NCBI GenBank assembly: GCA_015055785.1
Contig: SVHQ01000016.1
Coordinates: 1 to 16,893, forward strand
Source of the DNA: Clostridiales bacterium
GTDB taxonomy: Bacteria; Bacillota_A; Clostridia; Christensenellales; Borkfalkiaceae
Length of the DNA: 16,893 nt
Direction: 5' to 3'
Positions 1 to 7,318 of this stretch are shown in pieces (positions within the stretch are counted from its first letter, which is position 1; each line of letters starts with the position of its first letter). The notes under the pieces are model-generated. The model was not told the DNA's origin. It made no database searches and saw only the letters and a program-made list of their open reading frames with translations. A program made the position numbers and the translations under genes.

Positions 1-930
1 AAAGGTTCTTGTTCCTATTTCGGCTTGGATTGTAATGTTTATATGGTGAAAGTTTCCTACGAACAAAAACCTTTCCGCCGCGAAGTGATGCGCACCTACG
101 GCGCGAACGTAACCCCCTCCCCTTCCACCACAACAGAAGTGGGCAGAAAAATCCTTGAGCAATTCCCTGGCACGGGCGGTTCGCTCGGCTGTGCTATCTC
201 GGAAGCAGTAGAAGCGGCTACCAGCAAGGATGGATACCGTTACGTACTCGGCAGTGTTTTAAATCAAGTGCTTTTGCATCAATCGGTGATTGGTTTGGAG
301 ACGAAAACGGCACTCGACAAATACGGCGTGAAAGCGGATATCGTCATTGGCTGTGCAGGCGGTGGCAGTAATCTCGGCGGTTTAATCGCACCCTTCATGG
401 CTGAAAAGCTGGAAGGCAAAGCCGATTATCAATTTATCGCCGTAGAACCGGAAAGCTGCCCCACCCTTACGCGCGGTACGTATGCGTACGATTATTGTGA
501 TACGGGTAAAATTTGCCCCCTTTCCAAAATGTACACCTTGGGCAGCGGCTTTATCCCCGCGGCAACCCACGCAGGCGGACTTCGCTATCACGGCATGACC
601 TCCACTCTTTCTGAATTGTACGACCAAGGTTTGATGGAAGCGCGCTCTGTTGCGCAAACGAAAGTGTTTGAAGCGGCAGAATATTTCGCAAGAATTGAGG
701 GTATTTTACCCGCCCCCGAATCGGCGCATGCCATTCGCGTAGCACTCGACGAAGCTATCAAGTGCAAGGAAACGGGTGAGAAAAAGGTAATCGTATTCGG
801 CTTAACGGGTACGGGATATTTCGACATGATGTCCTATGAAAAATTCCACGATGGCAAAATGAAAGATTACGTGCCCACAGAGGAAGACATTGCGCGCGGT
901 ATCAATGGTTTGCCTAAATTTGATTTATAA
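1..930 (+). CDS. trpB: Tryptophan synthase beta chain, TrpB2 type, 5' end cut by window
   Basis: PLP enzyme that joins indole and L-serine to give tryptophan. The frame is open from base 1 with no stop, so the N-terminal part (roughly the first 130-150 residues of a family usually near 450) lies outside the window, including the PLP-binding lysine. Visible are the TrpB2-like stretch VYMVKVSYEQKPFRR, SLGCAISEAVE, the LGSVLNQVLLHQSVIGLE block, and the glycine-rich phosphate loop GCAGGGSNLGG. The C-terminal part carries the EGILPAPESAHA signature. TrpB2 proteins are often encoded away from a trp operon, and no other trp gene is seen here. A terminator follows directly. An apparent start at base 25 (TTG) is not a real start. 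Assignment to the TrpB2 branch rests on recognised family sequence, not on an alignment. Confidence 0.93.
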   Translation, partial: KGSCSYFGLDCNVYMVKVSYEQKPFRREVMRTYGANVTPSPSTTTEVGRKILEQFPGTGGSLGCAISEAVEAATSKDGYRYVLGSVLNQVLLHQSVIGLETKTALDKYGVKADIVIGCAGGGSNLGGLIAPFMAEKLEGKADYQFIAVEPESCPTLTRGTYAYDYCDTGKICPLSKMYTLGSGFIPAATHAGGLRYHGMTSTLSELYDQGLMEARSVAQTKVFEAAEYFARIEGILPAPESAHAIRVALDEAIKCKETGEKKVIVFGLTGTGYFDMMSYEKFHDGKMKDYVPTEEDIARGINGLPKFDL

Positions 931-948
931 TTCCCTTTCATAAACGAT

Positions 949-979
949 AAAACGGAGAGCGCAAAACTCTCCGTTTTTT
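949..979 (+). terminator. Rho-independent terminator after trpB2
   Basis: Perfect 11-bp stem (949-959 with 967-977, core ACGGAGAG/CTCTCCGT), 7-nt loop, then a T-rich tract (TTTTTTGTTTTTT). It lies 18 nt after the trpB2 stop. On the minus strand the stem is followed by only four Ts, so it may act weakly on queH transcripts. Confidence 0.9.
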
Positions 980-1047
980 GTTTTTTATTCGGTTTGTATA
1001 ACACAATACATTCCACTCAAGAATGTGCGAATAGATGCAACAGTGCA

Positions 1048-1635
1048 TTAAGGACGAGAAAATTTACAGCCGCAAAAATCTTGACGGTATAACCCATATT
1101 CCTTGGATAATTCAATCGAACGATGGTAGCCGCCTTTCTTCTTGAAATCGGTATAAAGATAATTCAACTCGTACATGCCCCCCACCTTTTCACCAATTTC
1201 ATTCAGCCATTCGGCGTTTTTATATGGACTAAGCGTCAGCGTTGTGGCAAACCACGCATAGCCGTGTGCCTTTGCCATTTGCGCGGTTTTTTCCAAACGC
1301 AAACGATAGCAAACGTAACAACGGCTACCTCTTTCAGGTTCGTTTTCCATGCCCTGCACCGCATTAAAAAAGACAGACGGTTCGTGGTCGCAATCGAGAA
1401 AATCCGCCCAACCCGTTTCCTTTAAAAAACGGATTTGTTCCGCTTTTCGCTTTTGGTATTCCACGTCCTCGTCAATATTGGGATTATAATACAGCACGGT
1501 GATTTGGAAATGTTCTTTCAAACGCTCTAAACACGCAGAAGAACAAGGCGCACAACAGCTGTGCAGCAAAAGTTTCGTGCCCTTTTCCGTCTTATTTATT
1601 TGTTCCAACATCATCTGTTCGTAATTTCGTTTCAT
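1048..1635 (-). CDS. queH: Epoxyqueuosine reductase QueH
   Basis: Last step of queuosine tRNA modification: reduces epoxyqueuosine to queuosine at the wobble position of GUN anticodons. The 195-residue protein has the QueH (former DUF208) cysteine pattern: HSCCAPC at 25-31, CYVC at 106-109 and FCGC at 187-190. These are expected iron-sulfur or metal ligands and redox cysteines. Length fits the family. The start is fixed by the promoter: a perfect TTGACA-17-TATAAT on the minus strand ends only 6 nt before this ATG, so the ATG would be the first transcribed codon. ATGs at codons 8 and 9 have no ribosome binding site. It is divergent from the rRNA methyltransferase gene at 1735. Another queuosine gene, queA, lies at 7354-8397 in a different transcription unit. 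Confidence 0.93.
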   Translation of the reverse strand: MKRNYEQMMLEQINKTEKGTKLLLHSCCAPCSSACLERLKEHFQITVLYYNPNIDEDVEYQKRKAEQIRFLKETGWADFLDCDHEPSVFFNAVQGMENEPERGSRCYVCYRLRLEKTAQMAKAHGYAWFATTLTLSPYKNAEWLNEIGEKVGGMYELNYLYTDFKKKGGYHRSIELSKEYGLYRQDFCGCKFSRP

Positions 1636-1641
1636 AAGAGT

Positions 1642-1670
1642 ATTATAATCTTTTTGTCCCTTTTTGTCAA
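1642..1670 (-). promoter_or_regulatory. Consensus promoter of queH, abutting the start codon
   Basis: On the minus strand TTGACA (1665-1670), 17-bp spacer, TATAAT (1642-1647), then 6 nt and the queH ATG (1633-1635). The expected start of transcription falls at or next to the A of ATG, leaving no room for a Shine-Dalgarno sequence. Confidence 0.88.
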
Positions 1671-1696
1671 TGCAAATAAAGGTTGTTGCTGAAAAC

Positions 1697-1725
1697 TTGA
1701 CAAACAGGCGCGTTTCTTATATAAT
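1697..1725 (+). promoter_or_regulatory. Consensus promoter of the RlmL-like gene, near-leaderless
   Basis: TTGACA (1697-1702), 17-bp spacer, TATAAT (1720-1725). The ATG is at 1735, 9 nt after the -10 box, so transcription would begin about 0-4 nt before the start codon. Its -35 box lies 26 bp from the -35 box of the divergent queH promoter. Confidence 0.88.
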
Positions 1726-1734
1726 ACAGTTGTT

Positions 1735-2922
1735 ATGGATTTATTAATTCCCGTGGCCTCAGGCCTTGAACAAATTACAAAACGTCAACTGCTTGCGCTT
1801 GGTTATGAAAAAGCACCTGCGCAAAACGGTCGTATTGAAGTGCAGGGTGATTGGCAGGACATCGCGCGGCTGAACGTGTTTTTGCGCAGCGGCGAGCGTG
1901 TCTTGTTGCGCCTTGCGACCTTTCACGCCACTACTTTCGATGATTTATATGAGGGCGTCTATAACATTCCTTGGGAAAATTATCTTCAAATCGATTCGCA
2001 AATACTCATGGACGGCAAAAGCGTCCAAAGCACACTCGCAGCCATTAAAGCCAGCGGCGGCGTTGCAAAAAAAGCCGTTATTCGTCGGCTTGGGGATAAG
2101 TTAAATAGCGGCAGAAAAACCTTTTCGGAAACGGGGGCGCGGTCGATTATCGGTATTTCTATTTTTAAAGACGAAGTGACGGTCACCTTGGACACGACGG
2201 GCGAAGGACTGCACAAGCGCGGTTATCGCTCTCTTGCCTATTCTGCACCGCTCAAAGAAACGCTCGCGGCGGCGTTGATTGATTCCTCGTTTTATAACCC
2301 CGACAATGACGAAGAAAAACCCTTCGCCGACGTTTTTTGTGGCAGCGGTACGTTGCCGATTGAAGCGGCGTTAAAAGGTATGCGTATTGCCCCAGGGCTA
2401 CACCGTGATTTTGATTTCACGCATTGGAAATGTGCCCCTATCGGCGTTTTAAATACCGCGAAAGAAGAGGCAAGGGATAAAGAAAATCAGGGCGCAAAAT
2501 TGCAAATTTTTGCAAGCGATATCAATCCGCAAGCGATTTCTATTGCAAAATATCACGCAAAACGCGCCGGCGTGGAAGACAAAATCCATTTCTCTATTGC
2601 CGATGCGAGAAAGTTTACAAGCGAGCAAAAGTATGGCGTTTTGATGAGCAATCCCCCCTACGGAGAACGTTTGAGCGATGAGGCAGAAGTAAGAAAGCTT
2701 ATGTCGGATTTTGGCAAAACTTTCCGCGCTCTGCCCGATTGGAATGCTTATGTTTTGACGTCACTGCCCGAGTTTGAAAGATACTTTGGCAAGCGTGCGG
2801 ATAAGAAGAAAAAACTATTCAACGCAAACCTGGTATGCGGATTTTACTCTTATTACGGTGCTCCGCCCCAACGTTTTGACGAATCACGAATTTCTAATCC
2901 CATCTCTAAGGGAGAAAAATAA
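1735..2922 (+). CDS. rlmL: THUMP-domain class I SAM-dependent RNA methyltransferase (RlmL/YpsC-like)
   Basis: Predicted 23S rRNA guanine-N2 methyltransferase of the UPF0020 (RlmL N-half/YpsC) family, 395 residues. The N-terminus (DLLIPVASGLEQITKRQL) is typical of the family and is followed by a THUMP RNA-binding domain to about residue 160. SAM-binding motif I is DVFCGSGTLP at 199-208 and the catalytic motif IV NPPYGE at 306-311, typical of base amino-group methylation. The ATG at 1735 is the only start that keeps the conserved N-terminus, and no Shine-Dalgarno sequence precedes it; the promoter sits directly in front. It shares a transcript with the DUF1461 gene 21 nt downstream. The exact target base cannot be read from the sequence; by family it is a 23S rRNA guanine (G2445-type), which is inference. 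Confidence 0.85.
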   Translation: MDLLIPVASGLEQITKRQLLALGYEKAPAQNGRIEVQGDWQDIARLNVFLRSGERVLLRLATFHATTFDDLYEGVYNIPWENYLQIDSQILMDGKSVQSTLAAIKASGGVAKKAVIRRLGDKLNSGRKTFSETGARSIIGISIFKDEVTVTLDTTGEGLHKRGYRSLAYSAPLKETLAAALIDSSFYNPDNDEEKPFADVFCGSGTLPIEAALKGMRIAPGLHRDFDFTHWKCAPIGVLNTAKEEARDKENQGAKLQIFASDINPQAISIAKYHAKRAGVEDKIHFSIADARKFTSEQKYGVLMSNPPYGERLSDEAEVRKLMSDFGKTFRALPDWNAYVLTSLPEFERYFGKRADKKKKLFNANLVCGFYSYYGAPPQRFDESRISNPISKGEK

Positions 2923-2943
2923 AACAACTGGAGCAAAAAAATT

Positions 2944-3750
2944 ATGAAATTTTTCGACAAGCTTATTCTCGTAGTATTGAATATTTTATTGCTGTTGCTT
3001 TCGGCAATTGTACCCTCTATTATCATTGCGTCTACGCCCGCATTTTATGAAACACAGTTTATTAAAACGGAATTGTGCGCTCCTGAAAGCGGAGTGGACG
3101 ATTTAGGTCCTGTTATTAGATATATTGACGGTGACAGCACAAAAAGCGCACGTTTTACAAACGAACAAATGCAGCTTATTGCAAAGCATATCATTGATTA
3201 TATGTTCACGGATAAAGAAAGCTTTGCCCTTGTGATGGACGACGTTTATCTCAATGGAAGCGTACAGGATAACGTATCCATTTTCGGCGAAATTGCTGTC
3301 AAACACATGGAAGACGTTAAAATTCTATTCGGGTTTTTAATTAAGTTTTCAATTGTCGCTCTTGCCGTTGTCCTCAGTGCGGGCATATATCTATTTTGCC
3401 GTAAAGAACACACCGCTCCCATTTTATTAAAACAAACGCTCGGATTTTACGGCACATTTATTGGGATCGCCGCGCTATTCTGCGCTGTCGTTGCCATACA
3501 AGCACATATTAACGATGTGGAATATTTTTCACAATTATGGCATAGCTTACATTCGATTTTCTTCCTTTTCGAACCGAATAAAATCGAGGGTTCTTTCTTC
3601 AACGACGCCCTTACGTGCATCTTAACGTTAGAGTTCTTCTTGGGCGCTGTAAAAATCGTCGTCGCAACCATGGGTGGGGTGTTGGCTGCTTGGCTGACCC
3701 TTTCCACCTTTGCAAAAATCCGTTCTAAACGTAAATCGACAAATTTTTAA
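2944..3750 (+). CDS. DUF1461 (TIGR01906-type) integral membrane protein
   Basis: Function unknown. A 268-residue membrane protein with four predicted membrane segments: about 7-30, 127-152, 166-187 and 232-256. A large extracytoplasmic loop lies between the first two. The family marks visible are HMEDVK at 121-126 just before the second segment and LHSIFF near 202-207 before the last. The C-terminus is basic (KIRSKRK), consistent with a cytoplasmic end. A GGAG site (2930-2933) stands 10 nt before the ATG, so unlike the upstream gene it has an ordinary ribosome binding site. It follows the methyltransferase gene by 21 nt with no promoter or terminator between, so the two are probably cotranscribed. 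I know no established functional link between the two families. Confidence 0.8.
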   Translation: MKFFDKLILVVLNILLLLLSAIVPSIIIASTPAFYETQFIKTELCAPESGVDDLGPVIRYIDGDSTKSARFTNEQMQLIAKHIIDYMFTDKESFALVMDDVYLNGSVQDNVSIFGEIAVKHMEDVKILFGFLIKFSIVALAVVLSAGIYLFCRKEHTAPILLKQTLGFYGTFIGIAALFCAVVAIQAHINDVEYFSQLWHSLHSIFFLFEPNKIEGSFFNDALTCILTLEFFLGAVKIVVATMGGVLAAWLTLSTFAKIRSKRKSTNF

Positions 3751-3768
3751 ATGCTTCTGCAAGAATAA

Positions 3769-3806
3769 AACCTTCTGTCTAATCATGGCAGAAGGTTCTT
3801 TTTTTA
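3769..3806 (+). terminator. Terminator between converging units
   Basis: Perfect 9-bp stem AACCTTCTG (3769-3777) / CAGAAGGTT (3789-3797), 11-nt loop, then C and a run of Ts. The T run on the plus strand overlaps the stop codon of the converging Cys-rich gene. On the minus strand the stem is followed by TTATT, a weaker tail, so termination may be bidirectional. Confidence 0.85.
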
Positions 3807-4025
3807 TTCTATATTTTGTTTTTCGTTCTCGTTCTTTTCAACGTCTTCTTTTGCTTTATTCATGGAAGGACAAGAAGCCGAAGAACACGACGAAGCCGAC
3901 GGGCAACCGCTACATCCACAACCACAGCCGCCCTTACCGTTTTTCTTTTTCCAAATGCTGTGCGCCACAACGCCCGCAACGGCTGCCACAGCTAAAATTA
4001 TAATGATGATATCAATAGGTTTCAT
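3804..4025 (-). CDS. FeoB-associated Cys-rich membrane protein
   Basis: A 73-residue protein of the FeoB-associated Cys-rich family, commonly found next to feoB in Firmicutes. One N-terminal membrane segment (about residues 4-22) is followed by a basic stretch (KKKNGK) and a cytosolic cysteine cluster with Cys at 34, 36, 38, 41, 47 and 52, then a charged tail. The cluster could bind or pass on Fe(II); this is inferred, as the biochemical role is not settled. It has a strong GGAGG site (4034-4038) 8 nt before the ATG. It is the third gene of the feoA-feoB operon, separated from feoB by 103 nt that contain a hairpin. Confidence 0.85.
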   Translation of the reverse strand: MKPIDIIIIILAVAAVAGVVAHSIWKKKNGKGGCGCGCSGCPSASSCSSASCPSMNKAKEDVEKNENEKQNIE

Positions 4026-4049
4026 TTAAAAATCCTCCAATTAGGTTGA

Positions 4050-4089
4050 TACCTGCCCACCCCATTTTATAAAATGCGGCAGGCAGGTA
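4050..4089 (-). other. Intercistronic hairpin between feoB and the Cys-rich gene
   Basis: Outer arms TACCTGCC (4050-4057) and GGCAGGTA (4082-4089) are perfectly complementary, and inside them CATTTTATAAAATG (4063-4076) is itself a palindrome. No T run follows on either strand, so it is not a standard terminator. It could stabilise the upstream mRNA or set the feoB to small-gene ratio; that role is inference. Confidence 0.6.
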
Positions 4090-4128
4090 CTTAGTTATTG
4101 AAAAAATCGAAATTCTGTGTAAGCTACA

Positions 4129-6402
4129 TTATTTTCTATACAAAGGCTGTTGTTTTTTATCCATCGCCTTGTTATACATTACGATACCAACCGTTACAAG
4201 CGCCGCCAACACCAACCAAATCGCAATCGTCCACGTCCATTCGCCCACCGTGTAAACCATGCTGGAAACGAGATAAGAAGTGACAATCCAAAACAACAGC
4301 GTCCATTTAAATTTACCTTTGCCGATTTCACCCTTTGCCGCCGCCACCGCTGCAAAGCAAGGAATGGTGAGCATATTGAATGCAATGAAGGAAATGAGCG
4401 CAGGTACGCCAATGCCCGTTTCCGTAATCATAATGCCAACTTCATAAATGCCGTCCTCGGTTGCACCAGCAAAGTTTGCTGTAATGCAAGCCGCCAAAGT
4501 GCCAAACGTTGCGATAACGTCTTCCTTCGCAATCAAACCCGTGATTGCCGCCACTGCGAACACCCAACCCTTTTCATTGAGTTGCGCACCAAAGCCAAGC
4601 GGCGTAAACAAGGGCTGAATAAGTTTGCCGATAGAGGCAAGAATCGACGTATCCATCGCTTCGCCGACGTATTTCCAATCCCAACCGAAGTTGGACAAGA
4701 ACCAAATAACGATACACGAAGCTACAATAATTGTGAACGCCTTTTGAATGAAGTGTTTTGCTTTATCCCAAAGGTGTAACATAAGGTTTTTAAAGCCAGG
4801 CATGTGATATACGGGTAGCTCCATAATAAAGGGAGAAGCTTCGCCGCGCATGGTGGTGTTTCTCATTACAAGCAAGGATATAAGTGCCGTCACCATGCCA
4901 AGCAGATACATTGCATACGTGATTACATCTGCGTTGCCAACGTTGAAGGTAACGACAATCGCGCCAGAAATTGCAAGCAAAATCGGCATTTTCGCACCGC
5001 AGGAGAAGAAAGGAATGACGCGAACCGTCGCTTCTCTTTCTCTTTCATCCGCCATTGTACGCGTGTTAATCATGGCAGGTACGGAACAGCCAAAGCCCAT
5101 AATCATCGGCATGAACGCTCTGCCCGATACGCCAAAACGACGGAAAATTCTATCCAACATAAACGCTACACGCGCCATGTAACCGCTATCTTCCAAAATC
5201 GAGAAAAACAGGAACAATACAAGAATTTGCGGCAGGAAAGAAAGTACGCCTGATACACCGCCCCATACGCCGTCGCAAACAAGACCGATAATCGCTTCAT
5301 TTGCACCAAGACCTTCCAAACCCAGCGTCAAACCCTCGCCAATCGTTGCGGTCAGCCAATCCATGGCATTGAACAAAATCATGCCAGGGGTGTTGATACC
5401 CGTGCCACAGAAAATCGCGCCGAGCGTGCTGTTTTCCGCGGTAGCCGCACACCAATCCCCAATCGCGGGAATTTTGCCTAAATAGAATAAATTATCCGAG
5501 AACGTCAAGTGGAAAATCAAGAACAAAATGACAAGGAAAATGGGAATACCTGCCCATTTATGCGTCAACACTTTATCCGCTTTGTCCGATTTTGACAAAT
5601 CATTATAATCGTGTCTTTTTGCTCGCGTCAACGTCGAGGAAAAATGCGCTGTGATATATTTATATCTCGCATCCGCAATCGCCGCTTCCGCATCGCCGTC
5701 ATAACCGTCTTTCGCCACTACGTTTTCATTGATAAACGCTTCCACCGCTCTTGCTTCCGCAGGATGGTTTTGCATTTCAATGGAGTCCTTTTCCACCAAT
5801 TTAACGGCATGGAACAAAGGTGCTTCCACTTCCTTTAATTTCAAAGCGATTTCCGCATTCTTAATCGCCGAGCCAAGCACCGATTCTCTCAGCACCGTTT
5901 CCCCAACTCGTTTTTCTTGCACCGCTTTTAACGCACGAGCCATCAACGCTTCCACGTTATCGCCGCGGAGCGCGGAAATTTCCACCACAGGGAGCCCTAT
6001 TCTTTTTTCCAAAGCACGCACGTCTATCTTGTCGCCGTTTTTATCGAGTACGTCTGTCATGTTCAACGCAATCACCATCGGAATATCCAATTCCATAAGC
6101 TGCGTCGTCAAATAAAGGTTTCTTTCTAAATTGGTGACGTCCACAATATTAATGATACCGTCGGGTTTCTCATCCAACACGAAATTACGCGCAATCACCT
6201 CTTCCGGCGTGTAGGGCGAAAGGGAATAAATCCCTGGCAAATCGACAATATATACGGGTTCGTCACCCTTTTTGTATGTACCCTCTCTCTTATCCACCGT
6301 CACACCAGGCCAGTTCCCTACGTGCGCCGTACTGCCCGTCAAAGCATTGAACAGCGTCGTTTTACCAGAGTTTGGATTGCCTGCCAAAGCAAATTTTAAC
6401 AT
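4129..6402 (-). CDS. feoB: Ferrous iron transport protein B
   Basis: GTP-dependent Fe(II) uptake protein of the cytoplasmic membrane, 757 residues, the usual length. The N-terminal G domain has G1 GNPNSGKT (8-15), the GVTVD switch, G3 DLPG, G4 NMTD and G5 SALRG. The membrane part has the FeoB gate signatures GFGCSVPAMINTRT, PFFSCGAKMP and the late TGLIAKEDVIATFG segment. The C-terminus is short and polar, and the cysteine cluster sometimes associated with FeoB is supplied by the separate small protein downstream. The ribosome binding site is modest (AGGATGG, about 8-10 nt before ATG). It lies 50 nt downstream of feoA in one operon, under the operator-flanked promoter at 6778-6806, so it is expected to be repressed when iron is plentiful. 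Confidence 0.97.
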   Translation of the reverse strand: MLKFALAGNPNSGKTTLFNALTGSTAHVGNWPGVTVDKREGTYKKGDEPVYIVDLPGIYSLSPYTPEEVIARNFVLDEKPDGIINIVDVTNLERNLYLTTQLMELDIPMVIALNMTDVLDKNGDKIDVRALEKRIGLPVVEISALRGDNVEALMARALKAVQEKRVGETVLRESVLGSAIKNAEIALKLKEVEAPLFHAVKLVEKDSIEMQNHPAEARAVEAFINENVVAKDGYDGDAEAAIADARYKYITAHFSSTLTRAKRHDYNDLSKSDKADKVLTHKWAGIPIFLVILFLIFHLTFSDNLFYLGKIPAIGDWCAATAENSTLGAIFCGTGINTPGMILFNAMDWLTATIGEGLTLGLEGLGANEAIIGLVCDGVWGGVSGVLSFLPQILVLFLFFSILEDSGYMARVAFMLDRIFRRFGVSGRAFMPMIMGFGCSVPAMINTRTMADEREREATVRVIPFFSCGAKMPILLAISGAIVVTFNVGNADVITYAMYLLGMVTALISLLVMRNTTMRGEASPFIMELPVYHMPGFKNLMLHLWDKAKHFIQKAFTIIVASCIVIWFLSNFGWDWKYVGEAMDTSILASIGKLIQPLFTPLGFGAQLNEKGWVFAVAAITGLIAKEDVIATFGTLAACITANFAGATEDGIYEVGIMITETGIGVPALISFIAFNMLTIPCFAAVAAAKGEIGKGKFKWTLLFWIVTSYLVSSMVYTVGEWTWTIAIWLVLAALVTVGIVMYNKAMDKKQQPLYRK

Positions 6403-6452
6403 TCTAACACCATCCTAATTTTACATTTTTACTTTTTCATTTCTTGCGCGCT

Positions 6453-6674
6453 TTATTTGATTTCAACGTGCGCCGCCTCTGCCTTTCTCAACGTCAATTC
6501 ATAGCCGCGAATAGAAATCTCAATCGGGTCACCCAAAGGTGCTTTTTTACGAAGATACACTTCCGCGCCTGGCGTGATGCCCATATCGAAAAGTCTGCGG
6601 CGTACCGCGCCTTCCCCGTTCACCGCCGTCACCGTGCCTTTTTCGCCTATCGAAAGCTGTGATAAAAGTTTCAT
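6453..6674 (-). CDS. feoA: Ferrous iron transport protein A
   Basis: Small cytosolic SH3-like partner of FeoB, 73 residues, full length for the family. Typical features are the start LSQLSIGEKGTVTAV, the central RRRLFDMGITPGAEV block and the final SIRGYELTLRKAEA strand pair. It is needed for FeoB-dependent Fe(II) uptake, probably by touching FeoB's cytosolic domain. It has a strong AAAAGGAGG ribosome binding site, but with only 4 nt between GGAGG and ATG. First gene of the feo operon, with a 5' leader of about 97 nt that contains one of the two operator palindromes. Confidence 0.95.
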   Translation of the reverse strand: MKLLSQLSIGEKGTVTAVNGEGAVRRRLFDMGITPGAEVYLRKKAPLGDPIEISIRGYELTLRKAEAAHVEIK

Positions 6675-6715
6675 AAAGCCTCCTTTTCCTATCTTCCGTC
6701 TTTTTAATTTATTTT

Positions 6716-6731
6716 CTTAACCGCGGTTAAG
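6716..6731. promoter_or_regulatory. Operator palindrome 1 (downstream of feo promoter)
   Basis: Perfect 16-bp palindrome CTTAACCGCGGTTAAG. It lies about 50 bp downstream of the expected feoA transcription start, in the untranslated leader. It shares the half-site GGTTAA with the second palindrome at 6813-6827. It fits a metal-regulator box of DtxR type; that the neighbouring DtxR-family protein binds it is inference. Confidence 0.75.
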
Positions 6732-6777
6732 TTTTTACCGAAAAGAAAAAGCGGAATTTTCACCGTCATTTTTCTGT

Positions 6778-6806
6778 ATTATATCATTATTCTATGCTTT
6801 TGTCAA
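6778..6806 (-). promoter_or_regulatory. Consensus promoter of the feo operon
   Basis: On the minus strand TTGACA (6801-6806), 17-bp spacer, TATAAT (6778-6783), all twelve bases matching consensus. Expected start of transcription near 6771, giving a leader of about 97 nt before feoA. Such a strong promoter fits control by a repressor. Confidence 0.88.
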
Positions 6807-6812
6807 CAAAAA

Positions 6813-6827
6813 TAAACCTTGGTTAAG
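6813..6827. promoter_or_regulatory. Operator palindrome 2 (upstream of feo -35)
   Basis: TAAACCTTGGTTAAG, an imperfect copy of the pattern TTAACC-NN-GGTTAA seen at 6716-6731. It ends 6 bp from the feo -35 box on its upstream side. The two centres are 96 bp apart, near nine helical turns, so both sites would present on the same DNA face. Confidence 0.7.
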
Positions 6828-6874
6828 AAATTTTTTGTAATTTTTGGGATTTTTTTGTGTTGAAAGGATAATAA

Positions 6875-6919
6875 AATCGCCCTACTTCCTTATTATAAAT
6901 ACGCGATAGAGGGGCGATT
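6875..6919 (-). terminator. Possible terminator after the DtxR-family gene
   Basis: Arms AATCGCCC (6875-6882) and GGGCGATT (6912-6919) pair perfectly, but the loop is long (29 nt). On the minus strand the stem is followed by TTATTAT, a poor T tract. It is the only stem between the regulator gene and the feo promoter region. Confidence 0.4.
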
Positions 6920-6926
6920 CTTCTGT

Positions 6927-7298
6927 TTATTTTGCTAAAAAGCGTTTCATCATTTGGAAAGTTTCCTCGGAAATGAGGTGTTCCATACAGCAAGCATCCT
7001 CTTCCGCCGCGGCAACCGAAACGCCGTTTTTTACAAGGTATTCACGAATAATGCAGTGTTTTTCATACACTGTTTCGGCGTATTCTTTCCCCGATTCGGT
7101 GAGGTATAAATGTTTACCGTCCTCGTACACGTATTCCTTTTCACAAAGAAGCTTTACGGCTTTATTCACCGCTGCTTGCGAAACGTTCATACGTTTTGCA
7201 ACGTCTATGCGATGCACAACGTCCTGCTGACGGCTGATAGTCAAAATGCTTTCTAAATAATCTTCTTCCGATTGATTATATCTTGCGTATGTGTTCAT
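6927..7298 (-). CDS. DtxR-family metal-dependent transcriptional regulator
   Basis: Metal-sensing repressor, 123 residues, with an N-terminal winged helix-turn-helix (about 8-70, recognition helix around SQAAVNKAVKLL) and a dimerisation/metal domain, but no SH3-like third domain. Likely metal ligands are D13, E16, H81, C103, E106 and H107. The C-x-x-E-H at 103-107 matches the Fe-type DtxR/IdeR site, where Mn-type MntR has Glu in place of the Cys, whereas D13 and E16 resemble MntR. It probably senses Fe(II) and controls feoAB through the two palindromes next door; this is inferred from residues and context. It has an AGGGGA ribosome binding site. No clear promoter of its own is seen, so it may be read from the queA transcript. 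Confidence 0.88.
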   Translation of the reverse strand: MNTYARYNQSEEDYLESILTISRQQDVVHRIDVAKRMNVSQAAVNKAVKLLCEKEYVYEDGKHLYLTESGKEYAETVYEKHCIIREYLVKNGVSVAAAEEDACCMEHLISEETFQMMKRFLAK

Positions 7299-7318
7299 CT
7301 TTTTCCCCTTTTTTTCTA

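Noticed and set aside
4150..4779. 209-codon open frame on the plus strand across feoB
   Set aside because: Antisense to the conserved FeoB membrane domain, Arg/Asn/His-rich product, no ribosome binding site.
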